Source of the DNA: Streptomyces sp. NBC_00178
Lineage (GTDB): Bacteria > Actinomycetota > Actinomycetes > Streptomycetales > Streptomycetaceae
DNA: 64,000 bases
Assembly: GCF_036206005.1 (NCBI RefSeq)
Contig: NZ_CP108143.1
Coordinates: forward strand, 7,253,044 to 7,317,043
Direction: 5' to 3'
The position numbers and the translations under genes were made by a program. Below are positions 36,142 through 45,490 of this stretch, in pieces (position 1 is the first letter of the stretch; every line of letters begins with the position of its first letter). The notes under the pieces were generated by a model that was not told the DNA's origin, made no database searches, and was given only the letters and a program-made list of their open reading frames with translations.

Positions 36142-38997
36142 GTGACGATCGAGTTCGGCATGCTGGGGGAGGTCCAGGCGCGCGTGGGCGCGACGGTCGT
36201 GGATCTCGGGCCGGCTCGCCAGCGCTGGGTGCTGGCAGCGCTGTTGGTGGACGTCAATAGTGCGGTGCCTGTGCACAGCCTCGTCAGCCGGGTGTGGGGC
36301 GTCCAGCCGCCATCGGCGGCCAAGTCGACGTTGTACAGCTATCTGTCCCGGCTGCGGCAGGCTCTCGGCGCCGTGGCGGAGGCATCGGCTTCCGGCGCCG
36401 GCATCGAACGGCGTCCAGGCGGATACGTGATACTCACTGATCCGGACCGGGTAGACCTCCACCGATTCCGCGCCCTGGTACGCCAGGCGAGGGCCGGTGA
36501 GGACGAGCGTTCGACAGCCCAGTTTGAGCAGGCATTGCAGTTGTGGCGTGGCGAACCCTTCGCCACGCTGGACACGCCATGGTGCAACTCCATACGGGAA
36601 TCGTTGCTGGAGGAGCGGCACGCCTGTCTGCTGGACCGGAACGACGTGCTGCTGCGCCACGGTGAGCATGCGGCTCTGCTGTCCGAGCTGGCCTCCTGTT
36701 TCGACGGTCACGCTCTGGACGAGCGCCTGGCTGCCCAGTACATGCTCGCGCTCTATCGGAGTGGCCGGCCTGCGGACGCCTTGCGTTGCTTCGACCGCAT
36801 TCGCTGCGCCCTTGCCGACGAGCTGGGCACCAACCCGAGTCCCGAGTTGATGCGCAGGCACCAGCAGGTCCTCACGAATGACCCGGCGATCGCCACTCCG
36901 GCCGACGCTTTAGCCTCGTCTCCGGCAGCCGATGATGTTCTCGTCTCTGGCGTCGGCTCGTCACGCGACCGCATCGTGCCGCGCCAGCTGCCTTCCTCGG
37001 GGCTGTTCGTCGGGCGCGGCGCTGAAATGGCTGAGCTGGACAAGGTGCTGGGAGAGGTGGGTCGGTCCGGTGGGCCTGCGGTGGTGTGTGCCATCAGCGG
37101 CAGCGGCGGCGTGGGTAAGACCTCGTTGGCGGTGCACTGGGCCCGCCAGGCCATGGACCGGTTTCCTGACGGTCAGCTCTATGTGGACCTCCATGGATTC
37201 ACCCCCTCTGGAGAACCTTTGGCGCCTGCCAGCGTGGTACGGGGGTTCCTGGACGCGCTTGGTGTCGAGTCCGGCTCGATTCCGGCGGACCAGCAGTCCT
37301 TGGGCGGGCTGTATCGCACCCTTGTCGCGGACCGCCGCATGCTGGTCGTCCTCGATAATGCGAGAGATGTTGACCAGGTTAAGGCCCTGGTGCCGGGCGG
37401 AGCCGGTTGTATGGTGCTGGTTACTAGTCGCCGTCGGCTGACCGGGCTCGCTGTTACCCACGGTGCGCACCTTCTGCCCCTGGACGTGCTCACGCCTGGT
37501 GAGTCGAGGGAGCTGCTCGGCCGTCACCTGGGAGAAGGGCGCATGGCCGCCGCCGATCCTGCGGCCGTCACTGCGGTACTGGATCACTGTGCGGGTCTGC
37601 CGCTGGCGGTCAGCGTCGCAGGAGCCCGCGCCGCCGCCGGTAACGGTCCGGCGCTCGCCGCGTTAGCCGAGGAACTCCAGGACCAATCTGCGCGGCTGGA
37701 TGCCCTGGACGCGGGCGATCTATCGAGTAACGTCCGCGCGGTGTGCCACGTGTCGTACCGGAGCCTGACCGAGCGCGCCGCGAAGGCCTTCCGGCTTCTG
37801 GGTGCTGCAGGGCCAGCCCCAGACATCGGCTTGGCGGCCGTCGCCGCGTTGCTGGGCCAGCCACTGTCTGTGGTCGGGGTGACGCTGCGGGAACTGGAGA
37901 CGGTCCATCTGGTGCAGCAGCCGACACCCGGCCGGTACGGCGTGCACGATCTGATCCGTCTGTACGCCGCTGAGATGGCCGTGGAGGAACAGACACAGGA
38001 GTCGTGCGAACGTGCGCTGCGGCGTCTGATGGACTTCTACCTGCACACCGGGTACGCCTGCGACCTGATCCTCAGTCCGTTCGAGCACCACGTCCTGAAA
38101 CTTGAACCGGCGCTGGACGGCGTCACGGTTGAACCTCCAGCCGATCAAATGGCCGTCATGTCCTGGTTCCGCATCGAGCACGCCGGTCTGGTCGCGGCGC
38201 AGCGGGCGGCCAGCCTCCGCGGGTGGGATCGCCTGGCCTGGCAGATGGCTCGGGTCGTGGACGGCTTCTTGTGGCGGCAGGGGCGGCTCCACGACCACCT
38301 GGCTCTGTGGCACACGGGACTCGCTGCAGCCGAGCGTCTGGGGGAGGGCACTGCCCGTGCTTGGGCTCACCGCCGACTGGCCCACGCTTCCGCTCGCGCT
38401 GGTCGCCACGATCGCGCGGTTCACCACGCGGATCTGGCCCTGGCCGCGGCGGAGGAGGCTGCGGACACCGCCGAGCAGGCGCGTATTCACGATGTCATCG
38501 CCTGGTCGTGGGCCAGGCAGGGCGATGACCAAAAGGCCCTGGGCCATGTCCAGCACACTTTGCGGCTCCAGCGCCAGAGCGGTGACCCGTTGGCGCAGGC
38601 GAACGCACTTAACGCTGTCGGCTGGTACGAGGCCCGTCTGGGCGACTACGGCAGGGCCCTCACCCATTGCGAGGAGGGACTGGAGATCCACCGCCGTCAC
38701 GGCTTCCGTGACGGCGAGGCGTGCACTCTGGACAGTCTCGGCTTCATCGCGCACGCCGCAGGCCGGCACGAAGAAGCTCTTGCCCACTACGAGCATGCCC
38801 GGGTCCTCTTTCACGACCTCGGCAACTTCTACGAGGAAGCGAACACCCTTGCCAACCTCGGCGACGTCCACATGGTGCTCCGCCAGCCCGGCCATGCCCG
38901 GGACCAGTGGCGCCAGGCGGCCGACCTCTTCCGCGTACAGCACCGCGCTGAGGAGGCCGGCCGCATGGATGACAAGTCAGCCGCAGTGACCGACTGA
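36142..38997 (+). CDS. AfsR/SARP-family regulator with NB-ARC and TPR domains
   Basis: 951 residues from GTG 36142; AGGAGG lies 13 bases upstream, and the start matches the usual N-terminus (VTIEFGMLGEV). Domains: OmpR-like winged helix (1-95, with LYSYLSRLRQALG), bacterial transcriptional activation domain (about 100-250), a linker, NB-ARC ATPase with Walker A SGSGGVGKTSL (about 321-331) and LVTSRRRLTGLAVTHGAHLL, and C-terminal tetratricopeptide repeats (about 700-940, including NALNAVGWYEARLGDYGRAL). Such proteins activate antibiotic or other specialised genes; no biosynthetic cluster is present here. The frame is intact. A later start at an internal codon is unlikely. Confidence 0.9.
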   Translation: MTIEFGMLGEVQARVGATVVDLGPARQRWVLAALLVDVNSAVPVHSLVSRVWGVQPPSAAKSTLYSYLSRLRQALGAVAEASASGAGIERRPGGYVILTDPDRVDLHRFRALVRQARAGEDERSTAQFEQALQLWRGEPFATLDTPWCNSIRESLLEERHACLLDRNDVLLRHGEHAALLSELASCFDGHALDERLAAQYMLALYRSGRPADALRCFDRIRCALADELGTNPSPELMRRHQQVLTNDPAIATPADALASSPAADDVLVSGVGSSRDRIVPRQLPSSGLFVGRGAEMAELDKVLGEVGRSGGPAVVCAISGSGGVGKTSLAVHWARQAMDRFPDGQLYVDLHGFTPSGEPLAPASVVRGFLDALGVESGSIPADQQSLGGLYRTLVADRRMLVVLDNARDVDQVKALVPGGAGCMVLVTSRRRLTGLAVTHGAHLLPLDVLTPGESRELLGRHLGEGRMAAADPAAVTAVLDHCAGLPLAVSVAGARAAAGNGPALAALAEELQDQSARLDALDAGDLSSNVRAVCHVSYRSLTERAAKAFRLLGAAGPAPDIGLAAVAALLGQPLSVVGVTLRELETVHLVQQPTPGRYGVHDLIRLYAAEMAVEEQTQESCERALRRLMDFYLHTGYACDLILSPFEHHVLKLEPALDGVTVEPPADQMAVMSWFRIEHAGLVAAQRAASLRGWDRLAWQMARVVDGFLWRQGRLHDHLALWHTGLAAAERLGEGTARAWAHRRLAHASARAGRHDRAVHHADLALAAAEEAADTAEQARIHDVIAWSWARQGDDQKALGHVQHTLRLQRQSGDPLAQANALNAVGWYEARLGDYGRALTHCEEGLEIHRRHGFRDGEACTLDSLGFIAHAAGRHEEALAHYEHARVLFHDLGNFYEEANTLANLGDVHMVLRQPGHARDQWRQAADLFRVQHRAEEAGRMDDKSAAVTD

Positions 38998-39041
38998 TGG
39001 CAACCCGGCCAAACGCGGTCGATGCCGGCCGGGCGCCCAGA

Positions 39042-39353
39042 TCACACCACCCAACCGCCATAGCCGGTGAATCCGCCCTTGCCCGCGCAGTAGGCGTACG
39101 ACTGCGACCCGTTGGCGTACTTGCTCGTCCCGAAGACGATCTCGCCGTTGTTGCACTCGGCCCAGGCGTAGAACTTCGTACTCGGGGCGCCAGAGCACTG
39201 CGCCGCGTAGGTGTTGCTGTCGGACCAAGACTTGCGGCAGCTGGCGGCTGCCGCCCCGGACTCGCGGGCCGGCGCTGCTTGGGCGGCCGGGACCGCTCCG
39301 AGGACGGCTGCTGCCGCGAGGACGCTGCCCGCGATGGTGTGACGAAGACGCAT
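39042..39353 (-). CDS. Small secreted protein
   Basis: 103 residues from ATG 39353 with GGGAG upstream. Signal peptide MRLRHTIAGSVLAAAAVLGA ends AQA-AP. The mature part has Cys in ASCRKS, AQCSG, ECNNG and YCAGKG and is rich in Ser, Tyr and Gly (NGSQSYAYCAGKGGFTGYGG). Two disulfides are likely. Similar short secreted proteins of unknown role are common in Streptomyces. It converges with the AfsR-like gene. Confidence 0.7.
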   Translation of the reverse strand: MRLRHTIAGSVLAAAAVLGAVPAAQAAPARESGAAAASCRKSWSDSNTYAAQCSGAPSTKFYAWAECNNGEIVFGTSKYANGSQSYAYCAGKGGFTGYGGWVV

Positions 39354-39612
39354 AGTGACTCCCAAGTGACGGAGGCTCGTTCGTCGGGTTCCGGATGTGT
39401 CCGGCCCGTCACGTGCCACCTTGCATGGGTCGGTTTGAAGAAACCTTGGACGAATCTTGGCGCGGCCGCGCGCCCCGCGGAATCTACAGCCACACGCAAT
39501 CCCCACCACAGCTGTCACGCACTGAGCCTTTTCAATGTGGCCACCGATCGGATGACGGGGCTGTAAGCGGGGACGGGGCCGCGACGCACGAGGCTCCCGT
39601 ACCGTTGAGGGA

Positions 39613-39648
39613 GCAGCGGCGGTCACCCAGGAGGGTGACCGCCGCTGC
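39613..39648. terminator. 16-bp stem hairpin
   Basis: GCAGCGGCGGTCACCC and GGGTGACCGCCGCTGC pair around AGGA. It is best placed to terminate the reverse-strand fragment ending at 39655. Confidence 0.7.
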
Positions 39649-39654
39649 AAGCTC

Positions 39655-39770
39655 TCACCGCACCAATGGGCTGTCGTCGCACTCGAGTACCTGCATCGTC
39701 ACGACAGTCTCGCCCCACATCGCCGTGGCCTGCGGGATGGCTGCGGCCAGCATGGGACAGCCTCTTGCTC
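39655..39770 (-). pseudogene. C-terminal scrap of an unknown reverse gene
   Basis: The frame reads LAAAIPQATAMWGETVVTMQ then VLECDDSPLVR before a stop that abuts a terminator. The upstream part is overlapped by the gene at 39891 and no start is found. Confidence 0.25.
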
Positions 39771-39890
39771 GAGAAGCGCGCCGCAGCTGTGTACCAATCT
39801 GGTGCCGATGCCACGATGGCCGAGGTGACGCGGGTGTCCACACGGGATGATCACACCTGCTTGGCTACTGAGTGCACTTCGGGGGACCTC

Positions 39891-40409
39891 TTGTACCGCT
39901 TCACCCGCCGCACTGGCAGTGCTCTGACTGCCGTCGCACTGATTACCGGCACGGCATCCGCCTGTTCTGACTCGCCTCCGGCGTCCAAGGCTTCGCAGCC
40001 CGAGAAGGCGGCGAGCTCCACCGCGGCTCCCATGGCGCAGCCGCCCTCCTGGTCCAGCAGGGAGCAGCTGAACGAGGAGGCCCGCTCCTTGCTCAACATG
40101 GCAGAGCGCCTGGAGTCGGGCGATAAGGGTTTGGTCTCGGCGGGAACCCTCGCAGTGCCCGGGCAAAACCTGGACGAGACCATCGAGTCCGGCACGGCCC
40201 TGCGGGTGGAGGTGGCGTGCGCAGGGGAGGGCTCGGTCACCTTCACGGTCTCCTCAGGCGCCGCCAGGACAGCTGAGCGCGTGGACTGCACGCAGCCGAT
40301 GACGAACGGGTTCGACTTCACTACGGCCGAGCCGAGCCTCGCGATCCAGGCGGACTCACCCGCGGAAGACAAGGTAGGCACCGCATACATGGTGAGCCAC
40401 GTTTCCTGA
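39891..40409 (+). CDS. Probable lipoprotein
   Basis: About 172 residues from TTG 39891 with a GGGGGA site upstream. A short basic start (LYRFTRRTGS) leads to a hydrophobic stretch and a Cys in TASACSDSP, plausible for lipidation although the -3 residue is not Leu. The mature part begins with an Ala/Ser linker, then EEARSLLNMAERLESGDKG and a beta-rich domain with Cys in EVACAGEG and RVDCTQPM. Function unknown. Confidence 0.5.
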   Translation: MYRFTRRTGSALTAVALITGTASACSDSPPASKASQPEKAASSTAAPMAQPPSWSSREQLNEEARSLLNMAERLESGDKGLVSAGTLAVPGQNLDETIESGTALRVEVACAGEGSVTFTVSSGAARTAERVDCTQPMTNGFDFTTAEPSLAIQADSPAEDKVGTAYMVSHVS

Positions 40410-40598
40410 ATCGATCAGGCTGACGGCCCTGGATTCGGATTCGGAGCACGTCCCGCAATCCGCAGGGCGGTTGTCCTGACCTGCGTGTTCTCCGGGCCGC
40501 GTCACCGGCGCCCCGACCAGACCCGAGATCGTGGTGAAGACTCCGCCGCTGCCGGACGAGGTTCTCGCGCCGCTACTGACAGCCTGCCTGATGCGTCC

Positions 40599-40994
40599 AT
40601 GGAGGTGTCGGAGTTCACCGTGCTGGTGACCGAGCCCGGGACCGGGGGACAGAGAGCTCTGCAGGCAGTCGGAGCGGTGACCGGACTGAGCCTCTGGCGG
40701 AGCAAGCTTCTTCTGGGCAGCACTCCTGCGGCGGTTTTGGAGAAGGCCCCGCTCGACACGGCTGTCGTCGCAGCCCGTCGGCTGCAGGAGTCTGGCGTGC
40801 CCGCAGCCGTTCGCTGCACCTGGTGTGACAGAACATTGCCCTGCGACGAGACGCCGCTCGACCCAGGCCCCTGCGTATCCCGTTACTGGCCGACCCCCCA
40901 TTGCCAGGCGAAGTCCCTGACCAGCTGTGATTGCGAGTTCTGCAGCACCTATGGGCCCACTGGCCTCACCCTCCGAGCCGCTTCGACGCATTGA
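40599..40994 (+). CDS. Ribosomal L7/L12 C-terminal-domain-like protein with Cys-rich tail
   Basis: 131 residues. The first ~75 (FTVLVTEPGTGGQRALQAVG, AVTGLSLWRSKLLLGSTPAA, VVAARRLQESGVPAAVRC) follow the L7/L12 C-terminal fold pattern, a ClpS-like protein-binding module. They lack the N-terminal dimerisation part of true L12. The tail has eight Cys (CTWCDRTLPC, GPCVSRYW, HCQAKSLTSCDCEFC), suggesting metal binding. ATG 40599 has GGTGTCGGAG after it rather than a clear upstream site, so the start is uncertain. Not a ribosomal protein gene context. Confidence 0.55.
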   Translation: MEVSEFTVLVTEPGTGGQRALQAVGAVTGLSLWRSKLLLGSTPAAVLEKAPLDTAVVAARRLQESGVPAAVRCTWCDRTLPCDETPLDPGPCVSRYWPTPHCQAKSLTSCDCEFCSTYGPTGLTLRAASTH

Positions 40995-41041
40995 CTCGTG
41001 ACGCAGCGGAACGATCTGCCGCGGACGCTCGTGGCGCTGTG

Positions 41042-41072
41042 ACGGCCCTCCGCCCTCCGGGCGGAGGGCCGT
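41042..41072. terminator. 14-bp stem hairpin
   Basis: ACGGCCCTCCGCCC and GGGCGGAGGGCCGT pair around TCC, 47 bases after the L7/L12-like gene. It separates that gene from the IS256 scrap. Confidence 0.7.
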
Positions 41073-41092
41073 CGAGTTGGGGCTGCGGCGGT

Positions 41093-41285
41093 CGGCCGGC
41101 CTTCCAAGGTGGACTCCAGGAGCCGCTTGGTCAGCTGCTGCTGCAGCTCGCCCTCGCCCGTCGGCTGCAAGCCCTCGGCCTGGGCGCGGCCGACCAACTC
41201 GTCGATGAGCTGGTCGTCCACCCCCTTCGCCGGCTGCGGCTCAGCGACCTTGACGGACCGGCCGCGGTCACGTTATCGCTGGTCA
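41093..41285 (-). pseudogene. IS256-family (mutator) transposase, N-terminal fragment
   Basis: It starts ATG 41285 (MTSDNVTA) and reads VDDQLIDELVGRAQAEGLQP and LQQQLTKRLLESTLEG, the conserved beginning of IS256 transposases in Streptomyces. It ends before the DDE domain. The 41290-41470 stretch has no supported gene. Confidence 0.85.
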
Positions 41286-41473
41286 TCGATGCATCTTCCT
41301 TGATCGGGAGTTACACCGTTCGTCTTGCAGTCCCCTTCGAGGTCACGGCGCCCGTCCGGCCGCGCACGTGGTGATGCCCGGCGGGCCGATATGTCCCCAA
41401 CAGGACAGTCGGGATGTCAGTCAGCCGAGGGGGCCAGACCCCGCCCGCAGCGTCACCACGAACATCATCACTG

Positions 41474-41842
41474 TCAGCCGAGCAGCCCGGCCTCGCTGAA
41501 GGTCTTCACCAGGTGCTGGTGGTCGGCGACGCGGGTGAGCTGGAGCAGCTCGGTCTCGGCGGTCATGTAGGGCCGGTGGCCCGGCTTGATGTGGAAGGCG
41601 TCTCCCGTGGTGAGGAACTCCTCGGTTCCGTCCGTGTATGCGACGCGGACCTCTCCGCGGAACAGATAGCCCCAGTGCTCGACGGGGCAGGCGCGGTCGG
41701 GGAACGCCGTGAGGAGGTCGTCCATGCTGTATCCGGCGGTGCAGGTCTCGAAGGCGAAGTGCATGTCGCCCAACTCCGACCACTTGCCCACGTAGCCCGG
41801 GGTTTCGACGGTGATGGCTTCATCGTTCTTGTTGGCGTGCAT
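41474..41842 (-). CDS. Cupin-fold protein
   Basis: 122 residues from ATG 41842. A single cupin barrel: PVEHWGYLFRGEVRVAYTDG, FLTTGDAFHIKPGHRPYMTA. The first cupin motif has His in EHWGY and the second keeps IKPGHRP, so a metal site with fewer His ligands is possible. No signal peptide. It is upstream of, and in the same direction as, nothing intact; the ester-cyclase-like gene begins 740 bases further. Substrate unknown. Confidence 0.75.
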   Translation of the reverse strand: MHANKNDEAITVETPGYVGKWSELGDMHFAFETCTAGYSMDDLLTAFPDRACPVEHWGYLFRGEVRVAYTDGTEEFLTTGDAFHIKPGHRPYMTAETELLQLTRVADHQHLVKTFSEAGLLG

Positions 41843-42027
41843 CTCTCTGCTTTCGGTGTAGGGGTGAACTTCTCGTGGTGGGGTGTGGTTGGGAAGAGGT
41901 TGCCTCGCGTGCCGTCGTGGCTGCGGGTACACGCTTGGAACCTCTGTGAGTACGGCGCTGTGCTACGGGACGCTGTTCCGTCCTCGACAGGTCGGCCCGG
42001 ACCGCCCGGACGATGTGACGGGAACGT

Positions 42028-42582
42028 CTACACCTGGGCGGCGGCCTCGGCGGCTTGCGCAGTCACGCGCTCCGCGGCGCGCTTGGCCTGCCCGGTCAGC
42101 CGCCACCCGACCATGCGGAACATGCCGGTCGGCTCTGCTGGAAACACGCCGAGTTGCCCGAGCATCGTGACGTCGTCGCGGACCGCTTCATGCGAGATCA
42201 CCTTTCCGTCGCGGAGCCCGAGTACGTGCATCTGCTCGAAGTCGATCTCGCGCCCGGTGGGCGCCACGGCCCGGTCGAGTGCGCCGTCACGGAACCGGAC
42301 GAAGGGTCCCGAGTGTTTGCCCTGCATGCGAAGCCGTACCCAGACCCGATCGTCTTCGTGGCAATCCCGGTGATAGGGAAACGCAGCTCGCTGAAGGCGG
42401 TGCGCATCCAGACCCCCCGATGCCAGCACGCCGGCCGGCCCGGGGATCGAGCAGGCCCTTGGCGATACGGCGGCCTCGCGGTTGCGGAAGTCCGCGTGCA
42501 CCACATCCGCCGCCAGGGCCCGGTCACCCGTCTCAAGGATGCGGACGAGGCCGCGACCCAGCTCCGAAGCATCCTTTCCCAC
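42028..42582 (-). pseudogene. SnoaL-like ester cyclase family protein with compensated frameshift
   Basis: From GTG 42582 (GKDASELGRGLVRILETGD). Family-like motifs are VVHADFRNREAAVSP, VWVRLRMQGKHSGPFVRFRD, PTGREIDFEQMHVLGLRDGK and VRDDVTMLGQLGVFP. Between about 42370 and 42415 the natural sequence (WMRTAFSELRFPITGIA) is in another frame, then returns. Either two real indels or base-calling errors. A broken TetR gene lies divergent, a common arrangement for this family. Confidence 0.7.
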
Positions 42583-42759
42583 TATGGCCAAGCCCTTCGT
42601 CGGCGATCGGCGCTGCGGCTTCGACTGGGCACAGCGCGGCCCAGATGCCGCCGGCCCGCGCAGCACGTTCAGGTAACACCTTACCTAATGAATTCATGGT
42701 ATCAGCATCGAATTATGTCGCCCAAGCGCCCTTATATGTGCCCGCTGCGTGGGCAGGGC

Positions 42760-42930
42760 GCAGCCCGCACCCGTGAGCTCATCCGTCGCAAAGCGACGTC
42801 GCTGTTCGCCGACCGCGACTACGGGCGGCCGTTGCCGACATCGCCTCCGCCTTCGGGGGTGCACCCAAGACGTGTTCGCCAGTGTCGGGAGCAAGGGCGA
42901 CATCCTGGTGATGGCGGGGGAGGGGAGGTG
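42760..42930 (+). pseudogene. TetR-family regulator, N-terminal fragment, frameshifted
   Basis: Frames in order give RTRELIRRKATSLFADRDYG, AVADIASAFG and DVFASVGSKGDILVMAGE, the helix-turn-helix of a TetR protein. The ligand domain is absent. It is divergent from the ester-cyclase-like gene. Between 42935 and 43165 I see no supported gene. Confidence 0.7.
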
Positions 42931-43219
42931 ATGCGCAGGTCAGTGCGGTGGTGGGTGGTCGGGATCAGCCTGATGAACATGGAGTCCCCGAAGGTGATGC
43001 CGCTGGCGTCCGATGCTGTCGTGCTGGGTGAGCGCCATATCGATCTCCGCTTCCAGCGGCACGATCGAGATCGCGTCGAATTCCCCGGTGGGGTGATCAC
43101 GGCCGCTCGCGCAGGGTTTGAGCGGTGGGAGGCATCGGATGTCATCCGGCAACTGTCGCCCGCCGGGTGGTGAGGCAGTCCGGTGGCACCCGAAATTCGA
43201 ACAAACGTAGCATTGGAGC

Positions 43220-43567
43220 GTGCCCGTCTACACCTTCCCCCAGGACCTCCTCGACCTCCAGGCAGCTCTCGTTGAGGTGCAGAAAGAGCATGATCTGTTC
43301 GCTCAGATTCTGTCGTGGTCGGCTGAGCCGATGCCGGGGTGGAAGGCTGATAAGCAGCTCCACAGCGACCACGAGCCGGAGAAGCCCGACAGCCCCGGCT
43401 ACACGCCCGAGCAGGCCGAGCGCCTTGCCGCGTACCGTGCGCGCATCCTGGACCTGACCACGCAGGTGATCACACACCCCTACTGGACGACACTTTCGGG
43501 TCCGGACCGGGTGGAAGCCCGTACCGCCCTCAAGCACGTCCACGACACGGCCGGCCCCGCGGCATAG
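43220..43567 (+). CDS. Hypothetical protein
   Basis: 115 residues from GTG 43220 (VPVYTFPQDLLDLQAALVEV). Mostly helical and hydrophilic, with a Pro-rich loop EPEKPDSPGYTPEQAERLAA and the C-terminal ALKHVHDTAGPAA. The duplicated start region at 9769-9862 confirms that this start and upstream sequence travelled together. It is two bases upstream of the DUF6233 gene and probably co-transcribed with it. Function unknown. Confidence 0.7.
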   Translation: MPVYTFPQDLLDLQAALVEVQKEHDLFAQILSWSAEPMPGWKADKQLHSDHEPEKPDSPGYTPEQAERLAAYRARILDLTTQVITHPYWTTLSGPDRVEARTALKHVHDTAGPAA

Positions 43568-43569
43568 CC

Positions 43570-43914
43570 ATGCCTGACGGCACGCCACGACCCGGCGACA
43601 TCAGCGACCTGGAGAAGAACCGGGCGCTCCTGGAATGGCTGCGCTGGCAGGTCGGGCTGACCGAGCGCCGCGTCCGGGAACTGGAGATCCAGGAAGCACA
43701 GGAGCAGGAACGTCGGGAGCGGGCACGAGCGGAGATGTCCTTCAAGATCCAGCCCCAGCGCTCCTCCTCAGCAGCGCTGCTCCATCGTGGAGGCTGTGCC
43801 ACCTACCCGGACCAGATAGGGCTGATCTCCCGCGAGGACGCCACGGTTGCCCTGGCCGATCCGGACATCGAGCCGTGCCAGGTCTGCCGACCGCAGACCG
43901 GACTGCCGGGCTGA
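43570..43914 (+). CDS. DUF6233-type protein
   Basis: 114 residues from ATG 43570, two bases after the previous stop. It has a long helix (NRALLEWLRWQVGLTERRVR and a following RE-rich coiled segment), then HRGGCATYPDQIGLISREDA and a C-terminal CQVCRPQTGLPG with a CxxC pair. The order helix, GGC-containing strand, terminal CxxC is that of small Streptomyces DUF6233 proteins; function not established. A terminator follows at 43986. Confidence 0.7.
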   Translation: MPDGTPRPGDISDLEKNRALLEWLRWQVGLTERRVRELEIQEAQEQERRERARAEMSFKIQPQRSSSAALLHRGGCATYPDQIGLISREDATVALADPDIEPCQVCRPQTGLPG

Positions 43915-43985
43915 GCGAGCACACGAATTGCGCCGGATGCCTCATGCTCAGGGCCACTACGCGCCGAGGGCCTGACCGACGGCGA

Positions 43986-44018
43986 CGCCCGTCCCCGGGA
44001 GACATTCGGGGACGGGCG
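43986..44018. terminator. Bidirectional terminator
   Basis: CGCCCGTCCCCG and CGGGGACGGGCG pair around a 9-base loop, lying between the convergent DUF6233 gene and the nuclease pseudogene. Confidence 0.75.
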
Positions 44019-44066
44019 CCACCGTATGAACGTCTTCGGCCGGCGGGAGGGCGAACAAGCGGGGAC

Positions 44067-44700
44067 CTACGGTGCGGGTGTGTGGGTGCCGGTGCTGTCG
44101 CCGCAGTCCTCCGCGACCCCGAGCAGGGCCTGGCGCTCGTTCTTGTCGACGGCGAGGTCCCAGCGCAGCTTCGTCGCGACCCAGGTCGCGGCGTAGGTGC
44201 AGTGGTAGGCCCCGCCGCTGGGCACTCCACGGCGTCTGCTCGGAGTCGAACACCTCGGCCAGCGGAACGAAGTGGTCCACATCGAGCCTGACCGCGTCCG
44301 TCACCACCAGGTTGTCGTACGCGCTGCGCCACGACCCGCCGGTCAGTTTGCAGCCGGCTGCGACGACGGGTGCGTCCATTGCCTCCGCGAGGATGACTTC
44401 CCGGCAGGGTGTCGCAGCCGTCGGTGGCGTTCTGTCCGCGGTTCCAGTGCTTGTACAGGGTGCGCTGGTAGCCCTCACGGTGCTCCTTGGCGACGGGGAA
44501 CCGTCGATCGCATCGAACAGCGGCAACGCGATCGAGGCACCGCGCGCGCCGGAGGGAGACTGGGTCGGGGCGTAGGAGGTGAAGGACAGCTCGTCCACCG
44601 GCGTGGGCGCCATCACGGCGCCGGCTGGGCCGGTTGTGGCGAGCAGGGGCAGGACGGCGAGGGCGAGCGCGGGCAGGCCGCGCCGCAGCAGGGAGATCAT
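44067..44700 (-). pseudogene. Secreted HNH/DUF1524-type nuclease, frameshifted and shortened
   Basis: ATG 44700 opens a signal peptide (MISLLRRGLPALALAVLPLL, ending GPAGA). Further frames give TDGCDTLPG-like sequence, EVILAEAMDAPVVAAGCKLT, GGSWRSAYDNLVVTDAVRLD, the active-site VDHFVPLAEVFDSEQTPWSA and, in another frame, YHCTYAATWVATKLRWDLAV. About 50 residues normally between the last two blocks are missing and at least three frame changes are needed. It was probably an extracellular DNase. Confidence 0.8.
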
Positions 44701-44854
44701 CACGGGACGTGGTGTAGCAGTCTCATCCTGCCGGGCGAAGGGCTGATGTCCCGTCACCCGATCGCGTGCAGGGTTGACCTGATGAAACGCCACACCGCGC
44801 TGGCCACAACGTCCCTAGCGTGCTGACGGGGGGTTGGATCTTTATGCTTCCGCT

Positions 44855-45490
44855 ATGCCGAGAACGTCGCCTGCTATGGCCTTCGAGTCCCTCCTGTCCG
44901 GCAACGAGCGCTTCGTGTCGGGGGTGCCGGGGCATCCCAACCAGGATGCCGCCCGGCGTGCGGAGCTTGCTCCTCCTGGGCAGGACCCTTTTGCCGTCGT
45001 GCTGGGGTGCTCCGATTCGCGGCTGGCCGCCGAGATCATTTTCGATCAAGGGCTCGGGGACCTCTTCGTCGTCCGTACGGCCGGGCACGTTCTGGGCGCG
45101 GAGGTGCTGGGAAGCGTGGAGTACGCCACCAGTGTGCTCGGCGCCCGTCTGGTCGTCGTCCTCGGCCACGACTCGTGCGGCGCCGTCGCGGCCGCCCGCG
45201 CAGCCGTGGAGGACGGCCTCTCCGTCCGCGGCTTCGTCCGCGATGTCGTCGAACGCGTCACGCCGAGCATCCTCGCAGCCCGTGCGGCCGGACTGGACTC
45301 CCAGAGCGACGTGGACGAGCACATCCGCCACACGGTCGACCTGATGCTCGAGCGCTCACGCACGCTGTCGGAACAGGTCGAAGCAGGCGAAGTGGCCGTC
45401 GTCGGACTCGGATACCAGCTCGCCGAAGGCAGCGCACGGCTTGTCACGTCACGCGGTGACATCAAGGTAAGGGAGAAGGCAGGCACATGA
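44855..45490 (+). CDS. Beta-class carbonic anhydrase
   Basis: 211 residues from ATG 44855; interconverts CO2 and bicarbonate in the cytoplasm. Zinc ligands are visible as CSDSR (Cys and the Asp-Arg dyad) and HDSCG (His and Cys), with the conserved FVVRTAGHVLG between them. A final strand YQLAEGSARLVTS completes the fold. No clear ribosome site precedes the ATG, and TATGCT about 6-11 bases upstream could be a -10 element, so the mRNA may be leaderless (inference). The frame is intact and a small ORF overlaps its stop. Confidence 0.9.
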   Translation: MPRTSPAMAFESLLSGNERFVSGVPGHPNQDAARRAELAPPGQDPFAVVLGCSDSRLAAEIIFDQGLGDLFVVRTAGHVLGAEVLGSVEYATSVLGARLVVVLGHDSCGAVAAARAAVEDGLSVRGFVRDVVERVTPSILAARAAGLDSQSDVDEHIRHTVDLMLERSRTLSEQVEAGEVAVVGLGYQLAEGSARLVTSRGDIKVREKAGT

